A stretch of DNA of 64,000 nt from Methylobacter tundripaludum (GTDB lineage: Bacteria > Pseudomonadota > Gammaproteobacteria > Methylococcales > Methylomonadaceae). The notes under the pieces are model-generated. The model did no database searches, was not told the DNA's origin, and worked only from the letters and a program-made list of their open reading frames with translations. The DNA lies in the NCBI RefSeq assembly GCF_002934365.1, contig NZ_PTIY01000002.1, forward strand, positions 186,001 to 250,000, in the 5' to 3' direction. This document shows positions 28,791 through 40,872 of the stretch, in pieces. Position numbers and translations under genes: made by a program. The stretch's first letter is position 1, and the number at the start of each line of letters is the position of its first letter.

Positions 28791-29993
28791 ATGTCCTGGA
28801 ATGAGCCTGGCGGTGATAAGAAAGATCCCTGGAGCGGTCGTGGCGATCAAAAAGGCCCACCCGATCTAGACGAGGCAATACGTTCATTGCAAGAAAAGTT
28901 AGGCGGTTTTTTTGGCGGCGGTAAAGAGGGTGATGACGACTCTTCCGGACTTCCTCCATTGAAAAGTCTCGGCTTTCTCGCAGTCGGTGCGATAGCTTTA
29001 TGGGGATTAAGCGGTTTTTATATTGTCGACGAAGGTACTCAGGGCGTAGAAACCCGCTTTGGCAAGTATGTTGCGACAACTCAGTCGGGTTTGAACTGGC
29101 ATTTTCCTGCGCCTATCGAGCGGGTTGAAGTTGTCGATGTCAAGCAACAGCGCTACATTGAAGTAGGCTACCGTAGCGGCGGCACGGAACAGGCTCTTGG
29201 CTCGGTGCCGAAAGAAGCGTTAATGCTGACCAAAGATGAAAATATTGTCGATGTGCGTTTGGCGGTGCAGTATCAGGTTAAAGACGCCAAGGAATTCATC
29301 TTCAATATCGTCAATCCCGCAGCCACCTTGAAGCAGGTCACTGAAAGCGCACAGCGCGGAGTGGTCGGCAGCAGCAAAATGGACTTTGTTTTGACTGAGG
29401 GTCGTAGTGAAATCGTGGCCCAGATTAAAAAAGAAATTCAGGATGTGATGGACAGTTACAAGTCCGGAATCCAGGTGACCAGTGTCAACCTTCAGGATGC
29501 ACAGCCGCCTGAGCAGGTGCAAAACGCATTTGAAGATGCTATTAAGGCGCGTGAAGACGAGCAGCGTTTGATTAATGAGGCGGAAGCCTACTCCAACGAC
29601 GTTGTGCCGAAAGCGCGCGGCGCCGCAGCGAGAAAAATACAGGAAGCCGAGGGCTATAAAGAACAGGTTATTGCCCAGGCGGAAGGTGAATCCAACCGTT
29701 TTTCCAAATTGCTGGCCGAATATACCAAAGCGCCGGATGTGACCAGAAAACGTCTTTATATCGAATCCATGGAGTCGGTATTGGCCGAGACCAATACTGT
29801 GATGGTTGACGTCAAAGGCAGTAATAATATGCTTTATTTGCCATTAGATAAAATGATCCAGCAGCAGCCTTCGATTCAACCAGCTAACGTTCCTCAAAGT
29901 ACAGCAGAACAACCTTCTCATGCAAAGGTTGAGACGGCGCAGCCTACCGCTGTGCGAACTTCAACCCGCGGCCGTGACGCAAGGGGACGCTAA
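28791..29993 (+). CDS. hflK: FtsH protease modulator HflK
   Basis: HflK forms with HflC a membrane cage around FtsH and tunes its proteolysis. The 400 residues have a glycine-rich cytoplasmic N-terminus (MSWNEPGGDKKDPWSGRGDQ), one transmembrane helix (about 63-83, LGFLAVGAIALWGLSGFYIV), then an SPFH/band-7 domain (GTQGVETRFGKY onward) and a coiled coil with AGxARKIQEAEGYKEQVIAQAEGE. The last 50 residues are disordered. hflC follows with a one-base stop/start overlap (TAATG), so the two are translationally coupled. Confidence 0.96.
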   Translation: MSWNEPGGDKKDPWSGRGDQKGPPDLDEAIRSLQEKLGGFFGGGKEGDDDSSGLPPLKSLGFLAVGAIALWGLSGFYIVDEGTQGVETRFGKYVATTQSGLNWHFPAPIERVEVVDVKQQRYIEVGYRSGGTEQALGSVPKEALMLTKDENIVDVRLAVQYQVKDAKEFIFNIVNPAATLKQVTESAQRGVVGSSKMDFVLTEGRSEIVAQIKKEIQDVMDSYKSGIQVTSVNLQDAQPPEQVQNAFEDAIKAREDEQRLINEAEAYSNDVVPKARGAAARKIQEAEGYKEQVIAQAEGESNRFSKLLAEYTKAPDVTRKRLYIESMESVLAETNTVMVDVKGSNNMLYLPLDKMIQQQPSIQPANVPQSTAEQPSHAKVETAQPTAVRTSTRGRDARGR

Positions 29994-30847
29994 TGACACA
30001 GAATAAAATATTGGTAGGCCTTGGCGCATTGTTGTTTATCGGCATGATGTGCATGTTTACCGTCAGTGAAACAGAAAAGGCAATTAAGTTCCGTTTAGGC
30101 GAGATCGTAAAGAACGATTACGAACCCGGATTGCATTTTAAATGGCCGTTTATCAACAACGTAAAGAAGTTCGATAAGCGTATTCAAACGATGGCCGCCA
30201 AACCTGAGCGCTTCTTAACCGCCGAAAAGAAAAACGTTATCGTCGATTCTTTTGTTAAATGGCGCATCGGCGATGTAACCACTTTCTATACGGTGGTTGC
30301 CGGTGATGTGGATCAGGCTAATTTACGCCTGGATCAAATCATTAAAGACGCATTCCGCGGTGAATTCGGTAAGCGGAACATCAAGCAGCTGGTTTCAACG
30401 GATCGCCAGGAGATTCGTGAGATACTGATTAAAAACGCCAAGCCGCTTGCGGCCGACTTAGGGATGGAAATTATTGATGTGCAAGTGATGCGCATCGATT
30501 TGCCGGAGGAAGTCAGTAGCTCCGTGTTTCGCAGAATGGAAGCCGAGCGTGAGCGGGTTGCCCGTGAATTCAGATCGCAAGGCGCGGAAGCCGCCGAAAG
30601 AATTCGGGCCGACGCCGACAGGCAACGGGTTGTTACGATGGCGAATGCGTTCCGGGATGCGGAAATGCTTCGCGGCGAAGGCGATGCGAAATCTGCGGAA
30701 ATCTATGCCAAAGCCTATGGTGCGGATACTGAATTCTTCACTTTCTATCGCAGTTTGAACGCCTATAAAAAGACGTTTACGAGTTCAAGCATGATGGTGC
30801 TTGATCCCGATTCCGACTATTTTAGATATTTTAAGCAGCAAAAATAG
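29993..30847 (+). CDS. hflC: FtsH protease modulator HflC
   Basis: The 284-residue partner of HflK has an N-terminal transmembrane helix (ILVGLGALLFIGMMCMFTV), an SPFH domain (SETEKAIKFRLGEIVKNDYEPGLHFKWPF onward, in parts) and a long coiled coil with RVAREFRSQGAEAAERIRADADR. The C-terminal part (FFTFYRSLNAYKKTF) is typical. Its ATG overlaps the hflK stop by one base. It is followed by a 38-bp palindrome and then a good intrinsic terminator, so the hfl unit probably ends here. Confidence 0.96.
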   Translation: MTQNKILVGLGALLFIGMMCMFTVSETEKAIKFRLGEIVKNDYEPGLHFKWPFINNVKKFDKRIQTMAAKPERFLTAEKKNVIVDSFVKWRIGDVTTFYTVVAGDVDQANLRLDQIIKDAFRGEFGKRNIKQLVSTDRQEIREILIKNAKPLAADLGMEIIDVQVMRIDLPEEVSSSVFRRMEAERERVAREFRSQGAEAAERIRADADRQRVVTMANAFRDAEMLRGEGDAKSAEIYAKAYGADTEFFTFYRSLNAYKKTFTSSSMMVLDPDSDYFRYFKQQK

Positions 30848-30859
30848 GTAAAGATAAAA

Positions 30860-30897
30860 TTCTTGTAGGGGCAACCGGCCGGTTGCCTCTACAAGAA
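30860..30897. repeat. 38-bp near-perfect palindrome, GTAGGGGC type
   Basis: The 19-base arms centred at 30878/30879 (left arm starts TTCTTGTAGGGGCAACC) match with a single mismatch. It belongs to the same TAGGGGC palindrome family as 16411-16434 and lies just after hflC. Confidence 0.65.
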
Positions 30898-30907
30898 CCC
30901 CGTAACC

Positions 30908-30935
30908 AACGCTCCATATTCGGGGCGTTTTGTTT
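30908..30935 (+). terminator. Intrinsic terminator after hflC
   Basis: AACGCTCC at 30908-30915 pairs with GGGGCGTT at 30922-30929 (one G-T pair), followed by TTGTTT. It lies 60 bases after the hflC stop and 18 bases before the hisZ start, so it could also attenuate read-through into hisZ. Confidence 0.6.
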
Positions 30936-30952
30936 GAGTGGACATACAAAAC

Positions 30953-33447
<2,495 letters not shown>

Positions 33448-33477
33448 ACGGCTGTTGCCTAATTACCTGGAGTTAAC

Positions 33478-33765
33478 ATGGCTGAAACAGTAGACGAATT
33501 GACGGTAACATACGAAGACGGCGGCATTGAGACAGTCAAGGAGCTGGATAAAAAAGTGCTGACCAAAGGTGCATGGGCTACGGTTATGTACCGTTACCAG
33601 GATTGGAACCGCGCTAAAGAAGAATACGGCCCTGATAAATACACCATTCGCCGTTACCAGAAGCAGAATGGTGAATACAAGCAAAAATCGAAGTTCAACA
33701 TTTCCAGTAAGGATCAGGCGAAAGCCATTATCGAGGCGCTGGAAGATTGGATTAAATTGAACTAA
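33478..33765 (+). CDS. Small conserved-looking protein of unknown function
   Basis: The 95 residues are rich in charged and aromatic residues: MAETVDELTVTYEDGGIETV, then KGAWATVMYRYQDWNRAKEEYG, then KYTIRRYQKQNGEYKQKSKF and an amphipathic end ISSKDQAKAIIEALEDWI. The pattern (several beta strands with alternating K/R and Y/W, then one helix) suggests a compact soluble domain, perhaps nucleic-acid binding; this is only an inference from composition. The ribosome-binding site TGGAG sits six bases before the ATG. It is 30 bases after purA, so probably cotranscribed. I do not recognise a named family. Confidence 0.75.
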   Translation: MAETVDELTVTYEDGGIETVKELDKKVLTKGAWATVMYRYQDWNRAKEEYGPDKYTIRRYQKQNGEYKQKSKFNISSKDQAKAIIEALEDWIKLN

Positions 33766-33769
33766 TGCG

Positions 33770-33785
33770 GTAGGGCACGCCCTAC
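33770..33785. repeat. Short palindrome GTAGGGC-AC-GCCCTAC
   Basis: A perfect 7-bp stem with a two-base loop starts four bases after the stop codon of the small gene. It resembles the TAGGGGC palindromes at 16411 and 30860, and may end the hisZ-purA transcript. Confidence 0.5.
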
Positions 33786-33831
33786 ACGAGTGTTCGTAGC
33801 GCCGATCCAAAACTTGAGCGGGCATATTTAC

Positions 33832-35109
33832 ATGACAAAAAACACCTCCCCCTCAGTCTTCCGCATCGCCTTAGCCAGCTTCATCGGCACCGCCATCGAG
33901 TTCTACGATTTTTATATCTACGGCATGGCCGCAGCCTTGGTTATCGGCCCGGTATTTTTCCCCGGCGGCAATCCGACAACCCAAGCGCTCAGTTCTTTCC
34001 TCACCTTTGCCGTAGCCTTTCTGACCCGGCCTTTGGGCGCGGCGCTGTTCGGGCATTTCGGCGACCGCATCGGGCGCAAAACAACCTTGGTCGCATCGCT
34101 ACTGGTCATGGGCGTCTCCACTACATTGATCGGCTTGTTGCCGGGATACGACGCGATCGGCGCATGGGCTCCGGCATTGCTGTGCCTGTTGCGTTTCGGT
34201 CAAGGCATCGGCTTGGGCGGAGAATGGGGCGGCGCGGCGCTGCTGGCGACCGAGAACGCCCCGGCCGGAAAGCGCGGCTGGTACGGTATGTTTCCCCAGT
34301 TGGGGCCGCCGGTGGGGTTTCTGTTGGCGACCGGCAGCTTTTTGCTGCTGGCTGAATTACTGACCGAGCAAGAGTTTAAAGACTGGGGCTGGCGGCTCCC
34401 GTTTCTTGCCAGTTCGGTTTTGGTCGTGATCGGTTTGTATGTGCGTCTGGCCTTGGCCGAAACGCCGGTATTTGCCAAGGTGTTACAGCAGCACCAGCAG
34501 GTCGGCTTGCCGCTTCGGGATATAGTTAAATCTCATCTCGCTCCGTTGTTTCTGGGGGCAATGGCGATGGTCGTGTGCTATGCGCTGTTCTATATTTCAA
34601 CCGTGTTTTCCCTGAGCTACGGCACCACCACGCTGCAAATCCCGCGGCAGCAATTTCTCGGCATGCTATGCGTGGCCGTGTTGTTTATGGCTGCGGCCAC
34701 ACCGCTATCGGCGCGGGCAGGCGACCGGTTCGGACGGCGGCCCGTTTTACTGGTTGCCGGAAGCTTAGCATTCCTGTCCGGTTTCCTGTTAAAGCCGATG
34801 TTGGAAAGCGGCTCCCCGTTGCTGATTACCGCCTTCCTGTCCTTGGAGCTGTTCCTGATGGGAGCCACCTTCGCGCCGATGGGAGCCTTGCTGCCGGAGC
34901 TGTTCCCCTCTAAAGTACGCTATACCGGTGCGGGAACCGCCTACAATTTGGGCGGCATACTAGGTGCTTCGTTCGCACCCTATATCGCGCAACGACTGGT
35001 TGCAGAAGGCGGACTGGCATGGGTCGGCGGCTATGTCTCGTTGGCTGCGGCGCTTAGCCTGCTTGCTGTGTATTTGATGCGGGAAACTCGGGATAATCGG
35101 TGGGTATAA
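33832..35109 (+). CDS. MFS transporter, metabolite:H+ symporter type
   Basis: The 425 residues form a 12-helix major facilitator. The starting segment (RIALASFIGTAIEFYDFYIYGMAAALV) and the loop GHFGDRIGRKTTLVASLLVMG, plus the second-half loop ARAGDRFGRRPVLL, are typical of the MHS branch, whose members carry proline/betaine, citrate, 2-oxoglutarate or shikimate with protons. RFGQGIGLGGEWGGAALLATEN at about 122-143 is the family's fourth-helix motif. I start at the ATG at 33832; a GTG 14 codons upstream adds only polar residues. Substrate cannot be deduced, and no catabolic gene is adjacent. It interrupts the usual housekeeping order after purA. Confidence 0.85.
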   Translation: MTKNTSPSVFRIALASFIGTAIEFYDFYIYGMAAALVIGPVFFPGGNPTTQALSSFLTFAVAFLTRPLGAALFGHFGDRIGRKTTLVASLLVMGVSTTLIGLLPGYDAIGAWAPALLCLLRFGQGIGLGGEWGGAALLATENAPAGKRGWYGMFPQLGPPVGFLLATGSFLLLAELLTEQEFKDWGWRLPFLASSVLVVIGLYVRLALAETPVFAKVLQQHQQVGLPLRDIVKSHLAPLFLGAMAMVVCYALFYISTVFSLSYGTTTLQIPRQQFLGMLCVAVLFMAAATPLSARAGDRFGRRPVLLVAGSLAFLSGFLLKPMLESGSPLLITAFLSLELFLMGATFAPMGALLPELFPSKVRYTGAGTAYNLGGILGASFAPYIAQRLVAEGGLAWVGGYVSLAAALSLLAVYLMRETRDNRWV

Positions 35110-35253
35110 AGGTGATGGTGTCGTATAGATGTATAATTTATTTGCTTAATCAAAATAATCACACGATGAACTTATGAAAAATATACGAGAAATTAGGTTT
35201 TTTATAAAACCATCGGTGTCATATATATCATGTTATGCCTATAGGGAGATCGC

Positions 35254-35976
35254 ATGTCGCAATTGAAACCGTCTGTCATAAGTGACATCCTGGAGGCCCT
35301 GGGCAAGTCACGATTTACGAAGGAGGACTTCAGAATTGAGTTTCCGGAGTCAGATCGTATTCTGACCAAAATTACCTTCCTTCACAAACCTGAGTATTTC
35401 TTGATGCTCTCTGAAGAAGGGAAGCAAAACCAGGTTACTGTAAAACACAACTACGACTTAAGTTCTCGCACCGAGTCCGTCAAGTACACTGCTTATATCG
35501 TTCGGGAAGTTCCCGGACGATATAAGACTGACGACGAGTCTGAAATTGACAACCCCGGGGGACTCCTTGAATTAATTCCCAAGTGGTGCGACAACATTCG
35601 CTCTGACCTCTATGCGCTCGCACCGAAAATTGATCCGCTGGAGGAATTCAGAAGGAAACTCGACGAAGACATCAACACGTTGATTGATGACCCATCTGCG
35701 TTCTTTACTGAAGAGGAGATGGAACGAGTAGATTCACAGTTTGACAAACTCTTCGCCGAAATTTCGGAGCTTAGAGAGAGCTATTCGTTGACAAAACAGC
35801 AGCTAGAAAGTATTCAAAGGGAATTTGAAGAGTTTAAGAAAAGCGCTCGGGTTTATCCGAAAGGTATATGGGCGCGGGTTACCAGCAATAGATACGTTAA
35901 GGCGACAGGGCAAATTGTCAATTCACCGGAGGGGCGAAATTTTCTTTTCCAGCAGATACGCCGTTTGCTTGAGTAG
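35254..35976 (+). CDS. Orphan protein with C-terminal coiled coil
   Basis: The 240 residues have an N-terminal mixed domain (MSQLKPSVISDILEALGKSR, a hydrophobic strand KITFLHKPEYFLML, then SSRTESVKYTAYIVREVPGRY) and a predicted helical middle and coiled coil (FDKLFAEISELRESYSLTKQQLESIQREFEEFKKSA, read in parts), ending in a basic segment, VYPKGIWARVTSNRYVKATG. There is no signal peptide or membrane helix. GGGAG lies six bases before the ATG. Flanking DNA is AT-rich with palindromes, and it stands alone between an MFS transporter and carA, so it looks accessory. I do not recognise the family. Confidence 0.65.
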   Translation: MSQLKPSVISDILEALGKSRFTKEDFRIEFPESDRILTKITFLHKPEYFLMLSEEGKQNQVTVKHNYDLSSRTESVKYTAYIVREVPGRYKTDDESEIDNPGGLLELIPKWCDNIRSDLYALAPKIDPLEEFRRKLDEDINTLIDDPSAFFTEEEMERVDSQFDKLFAEISELRESYSLTKQQLESIQREFEEFKKSARVYPKGIWARVTSNRYVKATGQIVNSPEGRNFLFQQIRRLLE

Positions 35977-36004
35977 CAAGATAGGATGAGCTGAGATCCG
36001 ACGC

Positions 36005-36080
36005 CCATCAATTGTGAATGATGGACGAACCTTATCTTCAACATTACTCTACGGAGCGGGACGGGCTTTGTAACCCCGTC
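36005..36080. repeat. Two dispersed palindromes after the orphan gene
   Basis: This is part of the gene-free stretch 35977-36291. CCATCA at 36005-36010 pairs with TGATGG at 36019-36024, and the sequence resembles the complement of the 37483-37506 hairpin. GACGGG at about 36060 pairs with CCCGTC at about 36080 through a GGGCTTTGTAACCCC core, a relative of the 3749-3767 palindrome. From 36080 to 36200 I see nothing specific; the carA leader follows. Confidence 0.45.
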
Positions 36081-36209
36081 TCCACGTTTTGAGTCATGGA
36101 TAAAATTGATTATCTTAAATGTTCTGTACGGGATGAATATTCTGTACAGAATCTGTAGCATGTCTTGGGTTTAAAAAAAATTGTTAATGACCCAAACCGC
36201 ATAATCTCG

Positions 36210-36271
36210 TAAAATTACCCCAGTTTTGTTTTTTTACAACGGGATGAGTCCTTAAGGGTTCATCCCGTTTT
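36210..36271 (+). promoter_or_regulatory. carAB leader: -10 box, T-run start and terminator-like hairpin
   Basis: TAAAAT at 36210-36215 could be a -10 box placing the start near the G at 36223, which is followed by TTTTGTTTTTTT. A hairpin follows (AACGGGATGA at 36238-36247 with its complement 36260-36269, then TTTT), 20 bases before the carA start. The arrangement suggests UTP-sensitive control of initiation (as at E. coli carA P1) or attenuation. The -35 is not clear. Confidence 0.45.
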
Positions 36272-36291
36272 GCACATTTGAGGTGACGTGT

Positions 36292-37419
36292 TTGACTAGG
36301 TCTGCTTTATTGGTTTTGGAAGATGGAACGGTTTTTAACGGTGTAGCCATTGGTGCAGATGGATGTTCCGTGGGCGAGGTTGTTTTTAATACGGCTATGA
36401 CCGGGTATCAGGAGATTTTGAGCGATCCTTCTTATGCCCGGCAAATTGTGACGTTAACCTATCCCCATATCGGCAATGTCGGGACGACTGGCGAAGATGA
36501 CGAGTCAGTCGGCGTTTTTGCCAGCGGTTTGGTGATCAGGGATTTGCCGTTGTTGGCCAGCAACTGGCGTAGCGAAAGAACCTTGCAGCAATATTTGATC
36601 GATAATAACGTCGTCGCTATTGCCGATGTCGATACCCGGCAATTAACCCGGCTTTTGCGTGACAAAGGCGCGCAACGCGGCTGCATTATGGCGGGCGAAT
36701 CGGTCGACTTGGACGTTGCGAAAAAAGCCATCGAAGGCTTTCCAGGTTTGAAAGGGATGGATTTGGCTAAGGAAGTCACCGTTGCTCAGTCCTATGAATG
36801 GACTGAAGATGTCTGGCATTTGCAGCATGGTCATAAGCCAGCCGAAAATCTGACCAAGCACGTTGTGGCTTATGACTTCGGTATTAAACGCAATATTCTG
36901 AGATTATTGGCCAATCGCGGTTGCCGCATCACTGTTGTTCCTGCAACAACGCCAGCTGAAACAGTATTGGCGATGAATCCAGACGGCGTTTTCCTGTCTA
37001 ATGGTCCCGGCGATCCTGAGCCGTGTACTTATGCGATAGAGGCTATTAAAGCGATACTGGAGAAAAAAGTTCCGGTGTTCGGCATTTGTCTGGGACATCA
37101 GTTATTGGCTTTAGCCAGCGGCGCAAAAACCGAGAAAATGAAGTTCGGTCATCATGGCGCCAATCATCCGGTTCAGGAAATAGCCACGGGCCGGGTCATG
37201 ATCAGTAGCCAGAATCACGGCTTTGCGGCCAACGAAGCCAGTCTGCCCGATAATTTAGTAGCGACTTACCGCTCATTGTTCGACGGCAGTTTGCAGGGTA
37301 TCAAACGGACGGACTGCCCGGCTATGAGCTTTCAAGGCCACCCCGAAGCAAGTCCAGGTCCTCATGATGTGGAGTCTTTATTCGATGATTTCATCGAGAT
37401 GATGGAACAAGCTTCGTAG
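36292..37419 (+). CDS. carA: Carbamoyl phosphate synthase small subunit
   Basis: It is the glutaminase half of carbamoyl phosphate synthase, supplying ammonia to CarB for arginine and pyrimidine synthesis. I choose a TTG at 36292, giving [17 protein letters not shown], because GAGGT lies eight bases before it and E. coli carA also starts at TTG with the same residues; a GTG at 36283 overlaps the ribosome-binding site. The 375 residues contain [11 protein letters not shown] and YPHIGNVG near the N-terminus, the nucleophile GICLGHQLL at about 264-272, and the triad His-Glu in [11 protein letters not shown] at about 349-359. Confidence 0.96.
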   Translation: MTRSALLVLEDGTVFNGVAIGADGCSVGEVVFNTAMTGYQEILSDPSYARQIVTLTYPHIGNVGTTGEDDESVGVFASGLVIRDLPLLASNWRSERTLQQYLIDNNVVAIADVDTRQLTRLLRDKGAQRGCIMAGESVDLDVAKKAIEGFPGLKGMDLAKEVTVAQSYEWTEDVWHLQHGHKPAENLTKHVVAYDFGIKRNILRLLANRGCRITVVPATTPAETVLAMNPDGVFLSNGPGDPEPCTYAIEAIKAILEKKVPVFGICLGHQLLALASGAKTEKMKFGHHGANHPVQEIATGRVMISSQNHGFAANEASLPDNLVATYRSLFDGSLQGIKRTDCPAMSFQGHPEASPGPHDVESLFDDFIEMMEQAS

Positions 37420-37474
37420 TATCCTGGTTTCGTAAAGTGGGCTGACGACTGCATGGATGCAGGAGCAATTGCCT

Positions 37475-37528
37475 AGGATGAGGCCCATCGTTCGCGATTG
37501 ATGGGCTGAAATTTGTTTAGCCCATCCT
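37475..37528. repeat. Palindromic element between carA and carB
   Basis: GCCCATC at 37483-37489 pairs with GATGGGC at 37500-37506. An outer pair, AGGATG at 37475-37480 and CATCCT at 37523-37528, can extend it. The core resembles the hairpin at 36005-36024, so carA is bracketed by two related palindromes. It lies inside an operon, so strong termination is unlikely. Confidence 0.5.
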
Positions 37529-37566
37529 GCACAAGTAACAGCAACATAAATGGTAACTCATACAAA

Positions 37567-40500
37567 ATGCCAAAAAGAACCGACATAAAATCGATTTTAT
37601 TACTGGGCGCAGGTCCCATTGTTATTGGTCAGGCTTGCGAGTTTGATTATTCAGGCACGCAAGCCTGTAAAGCGCTTCGGGAAGAAGGTTATCGCGTTAT
37701 TCTGGTCAATTCCAATCCGGCGACGATTATGACCGACCCGGAGATGGCCGATGCGACCTATATCGAGCCTATCGACTGGCAAACCGTAGAAAAAATCATC
37801 GCCAAAGAACGCCCCGACGCGATATTGCCGACCATGGGCGGACAAACTGCGTTGAACTGCGCGTTGGATCTTGATGCCAACGGCGTTTTGGAAAAATACG
37901 GCGTCGAGATGATCGGCGCTACCAAAGAAGCGATTAACAAAGCCGAAGACCGTGAATTGTTCAATCAGGCGATGCGGAAAATCGGCTATGAAGTGGCGAG
38001 ATCAAAAACCGCGCATTCGATGGAAGAGGCAATGGCCGCGCAGCAGGAAGTGGGCTATCCGACGGTTATCCGTCCCTCATTCACGATGGGCGGCAGCGGC
38101 GGCGGTATTGCTTACAACAAGGAAGAGTTTGTTGAAATTTGCGAGCGCGGTCTGTATTTGTCGCCAACCAACGAGTTATTGATTGAAGAGTCGGTGCTGG
38201 GCTGGAAAGAATACGAAATGGAAGTAGTGCGCGATTCGAAAGACAATTGCATCATTGTTTGTTCCATTGAAAACTTCGACCCGATGGGCGTGCATACCGG
38301 CGATTCGATCACCGTAGCGCCGGCACAAACTTTGACCGATAAGGAATACCAGATTCTGCGGAATGTCTCTCTGGCGGTGTTGCGCGAGATTGGCGTCGAT
38401 ACCGGCGGCTCCAACGTACAGGTCGCGATTAATCCGAAAGACGGCCGCTTGATTGTTATCGAGATGAATCCGCGCGTATCGCGTTCGTCTGCGTTGGCGT
38501 CCAAAGCAACCGGTTTCCCGATTGCCAAAGTGGCGGCGAAACTGGCGGTCGGTTACACGCTCGATGAATTGAAAAACGAGATCACCGGCGGCGCAACACC
38601 GGCATCGTTCGAGCCGACTATTGATTATGTGGTCACCAAGGTTCCACGGTTTACTTTTGAAAAGTTCCCTCAGGCGGATGACCGTTTGACCACGCAGATG
38701 AAATCCGTCGGCGAAGTCATGGCGATTGGCCGTACTTTTCAGGAATCACTGCAAAAAGCCTTGCGCGGCTTGGAAATCGGCATCAGCGGCCTTGATGAAA
38801 TTATCGATTTGAACCGGGAAGATGCCCGGGAAAAAATGCAGCGTGAAATGCGCCATCCGGGGCCGGATCGTTTGCTCTATGTCGCCGATGCATTCCGTAG
38901 CGGCATGAGTCTGGAAGACGTGCATGAAGCCAGTAAAATCGATCCCTGGTTTTTAGCGCAGGTTGAAGACTTGGTGATTACTGAAAAGTCATTATCGACT
39001 AAAACTTTGTCGACCTTGAAAGCAGGGGAGCTGTATAAATTAAAGCGCAAAGGCTTTTCCGATCTCAGATTGGCCAAGTTGCTGGATACGTCCGAATCCG
39101 AGGTGCGCAATGTGCGGCATAAACAGAATATTCGTCCGGTTTATAAACGCATCGATTCCTGCGCGGCGGAGTTTTCATCCGACACGGCTTATTTGTATTC
39201 AACTTATGAGCAAGAATGCGAAGCGCGGGTTTCCGATAAGGAAAAAATCATTATTCTGGGTGGCGGGCCTAACCGTATCGGGCAGGGGATCGAGTTCGAT
39301 TACTGCTGCGTGCATGCCGCACTGGCTTTGCGTGAAGACGGCTATGAAACCATCATGATCAATTGCAATCCTGAAACGGTTTCTACCGATTTTGACACCT
39401 CGGATCGTTTGTATTTCGAGTCGTTAACGCTGGAAGATGTACTGGAAATCGTGCATCTTGAAAAGCCCAAAGGCGTGATTGTGCAATACGGCGGGCAAAC
39501 GCCGCTGAAACTGGCGCGCGCATTGGAAGCTGCGGGCGTGCCTATTATCGGTACATCGCCTGACTCGATCGATTTGGCCGAAGACCGTGAGCGTTTTCAA
39601 AAATTACTGGAAAGACTGGATCTAAGACAGCCGCCGAATGCAACGGCCCGTTCCGTCGAGCAGGCGATTAATGCGGCAAGAGAGTTGGGTTATCCGCTGG
39701 TTGTAAGACCGTCTTATGTTTTGGGCGGCCGGGCCATGGAGATCGTCTTCAATGAAGAGGGTTTGCAGCGTTATATGAAAGAAGCGGTCAGTGTGTCCAA
39801 CGATTCGCCGGTGTTGCTGGATCGTTTCCTTGACGATGCGGTCGAAATGGATGTCGATGCTATTTATGACGGGGAGCAGGTATTGATCGGCGGCTTGATG
39901 GAGCATATTGAGCAGGCCGGCGTGCATTCGGGCGATTCGGCATGTTCGCTGCCTCCGTATGAATTAGCTCAGCATATCCAGGATAAATTGCGCGAACAAG
40001 TGGCTAAAATGGCCGAGGCTCTGGGAGTCGTGGGTTTGATGAATACCCAGTTTGCGATCCAGGGTGAGGATATTTATGTGCTTGAAGTTAATCCAAGGGC
40101 CTCGCGTACCGCACCTTTTGTATCCAAGGCAACCGGTTACCCGCTGGCTAAGATTGCGGCGCGCTGCATGGTTGGGCAAACTTTGGCGCAACAAGGTATT
40201 ACCAAGGAACGCATTCCCGGTTACTATTCGGTTAAAGAAGCGGTGTTCCCGTTTGTTAAATTCCCAGGCGTCGATCCTTTGTTGGGGCCTGAAATGAAAT
40301 CGACCGGTGAAGTGATGGGGGTGGGTAAAACCTTCGGTGAGGCTTTTGCCAAGTCTCAGCGCGCTGCCGGCGTCAATTTGAATCACAGCGGCAAGGTGCT
40401 GATCAGTATTCGTGATGCGGATAAAGCCAAGGCGCCCGATGTTGCCAGAATGCTGGTTGACAAGAAATACGAAATTGTCGCCACCGGCGGCACGGCAAAG

Positions 40501-40785
40501 TATCTTAAGGACGCGGGCATTCCTTGCGAAGTGGTCTACAAGGTTAACGAGGGGCGGCCTAACACGGTTGATATGATTAAGAACGATCAGGTTCAACTGA
40601 TTATTAATACGACAGAAGGCGCAAAAGCGATTTCCGATTCATTCACCATGCGCAGAGAGGCTTTGCAGCATCGCGTAACGTATTACACGACGATGGCCGG
40701 TGCAAGAGCGGCTTGTTACGCATTGGGTGAGTTGGACGCGGGCGATGTGAATAGCTTGCAGGGTCTGCATAAGAGTTTGATTTAA
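37567..40785 (+). CDS. carB: Carbamoyl phosphate synthase large subunit
   Basis: It makes carbamoyl phosphate from bicarbonate, ammonia and two ATP. The start at 37567 gives [22 protein letters not shown], the standard CarB N-terminus, and 1072 residues (E. coli 1073); the upstream extension to 37513 is non-homologous. The two ATP-grasp halves are visible through repeated blocks: [19 protein letters not shown] and [31 protein letters not shown] and [12 protein letters not shown], and [18 protein letters not shown] and [18 protein letters not shown]. The C-terminal MGS-like allosteric domain starts near [14 protein letters not shown] heptamer-repeat hairpin starts directly after the stop. Confidence 0.97.
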   Translation: MPKRTDIKSILLLGAGPIVIGQACEFDYSGTQACKALREEGYRVILVNSNPATIMTDPEMADATYIEPIDWQTVEKIIAKERPDAILPTMGGQTALNCALDLDANGVLEKYGVEMIGATKEAINKAEDRELFNQAMRKIGYEVARSKTAHSMEEAMAAQQEVGYPTVIRPSFTMGGSGGGIAYNKEEFVEICERGLYLSPTNELLIEESVLGWKEYEMEVVRDSKDNCIIVCSIENFDPMGVHTGDSITVAPAQTLTDKEYQILRNVSLAVLREIGVDTGGSNVQVAINPKDGRLIVIEMNPRVSRSSALASKATGFPIAKVAAKLAVGYTLDELKNEITGGATPASFEPTIDYVVTKVPRFTFEKFPQADDRLTTQMKSVGEVMAIGRTFQESLQKALRGLEIGISGLDEIIDLNREDAREKMQREMRHPGPDRLLYVADAFRSGMSLEDVHEASKIDPWFLAQVEDLVITEKSLSTKTLSTLKAGELYKLKRKGFSDLRLAKLLDTSESEVRNVRHKQNIRPVYKRIDSCAAEFSSDTAYLYSTYEQECEARVSDKEKIIILGGGPNRIGQGIEFDYCCVHAALALREDGYETIMINCNPETVSTDFDTSDRLYFESLTLEDVLEIVHLEKPKGVIVQYGGQTPLKLARALEAAGVPIIGTSPDSIDLAEDRERFQKLLERLDLRQPPNATARSVEQAINAARELGYPLVVRPSYVLGGRAMEIVFNEEGLQRYMKEAVSVSNDSPVLLDRFLDDAVEMDVDAIYDGEQVLIGGLMEHIEQAGVHSGDSACSLPPYELAQHIQDKLREQVAKMAEALGVVGLMNTQFAIQGEDIYVLEVNPRASRTAPFVSKATGYPLAKIAARCMVGQTLAQQGITKERIPGYYSVKEAVFPFVKFPGVDPLLGPEMKSTGEVMGVGKTFGEAFAKSQRAAGVNLNHSGKVLISIRDADKAKAPDVARMLVDKKYEIVATGGTAKYLKDAGIPCEVVYKVNEGRPNTVDMIKNDQVQLIINTTEGAKAISDSFTMRREALQHRVTYYTTMAGARAACYALGELDAGDVNSLQGLHKSLI

Positions 40786-40848
40786 GACGAAAGGTGCAAG
40801 GCGAAAGGCTAAAAGAGCGGCGAATTTCGCCTTTCGCCCTTAGTCTAC
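40786..40848. repeat. Heptamer-repeat hairpin after carB
   Basis: From the first base after the carB stop, AAGGCGA and AAGGCTA heptamers on the left are mirrored by TTTCGCC units on the right, forming a long hairpin with a GAGCGGCGAA centre. It is the same design as 18120-18197. It separates carB from greA. Confidence 0.65.
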
Positions 40849-40872
40849 AAAATAATTATTGGAGTTTTAAAA

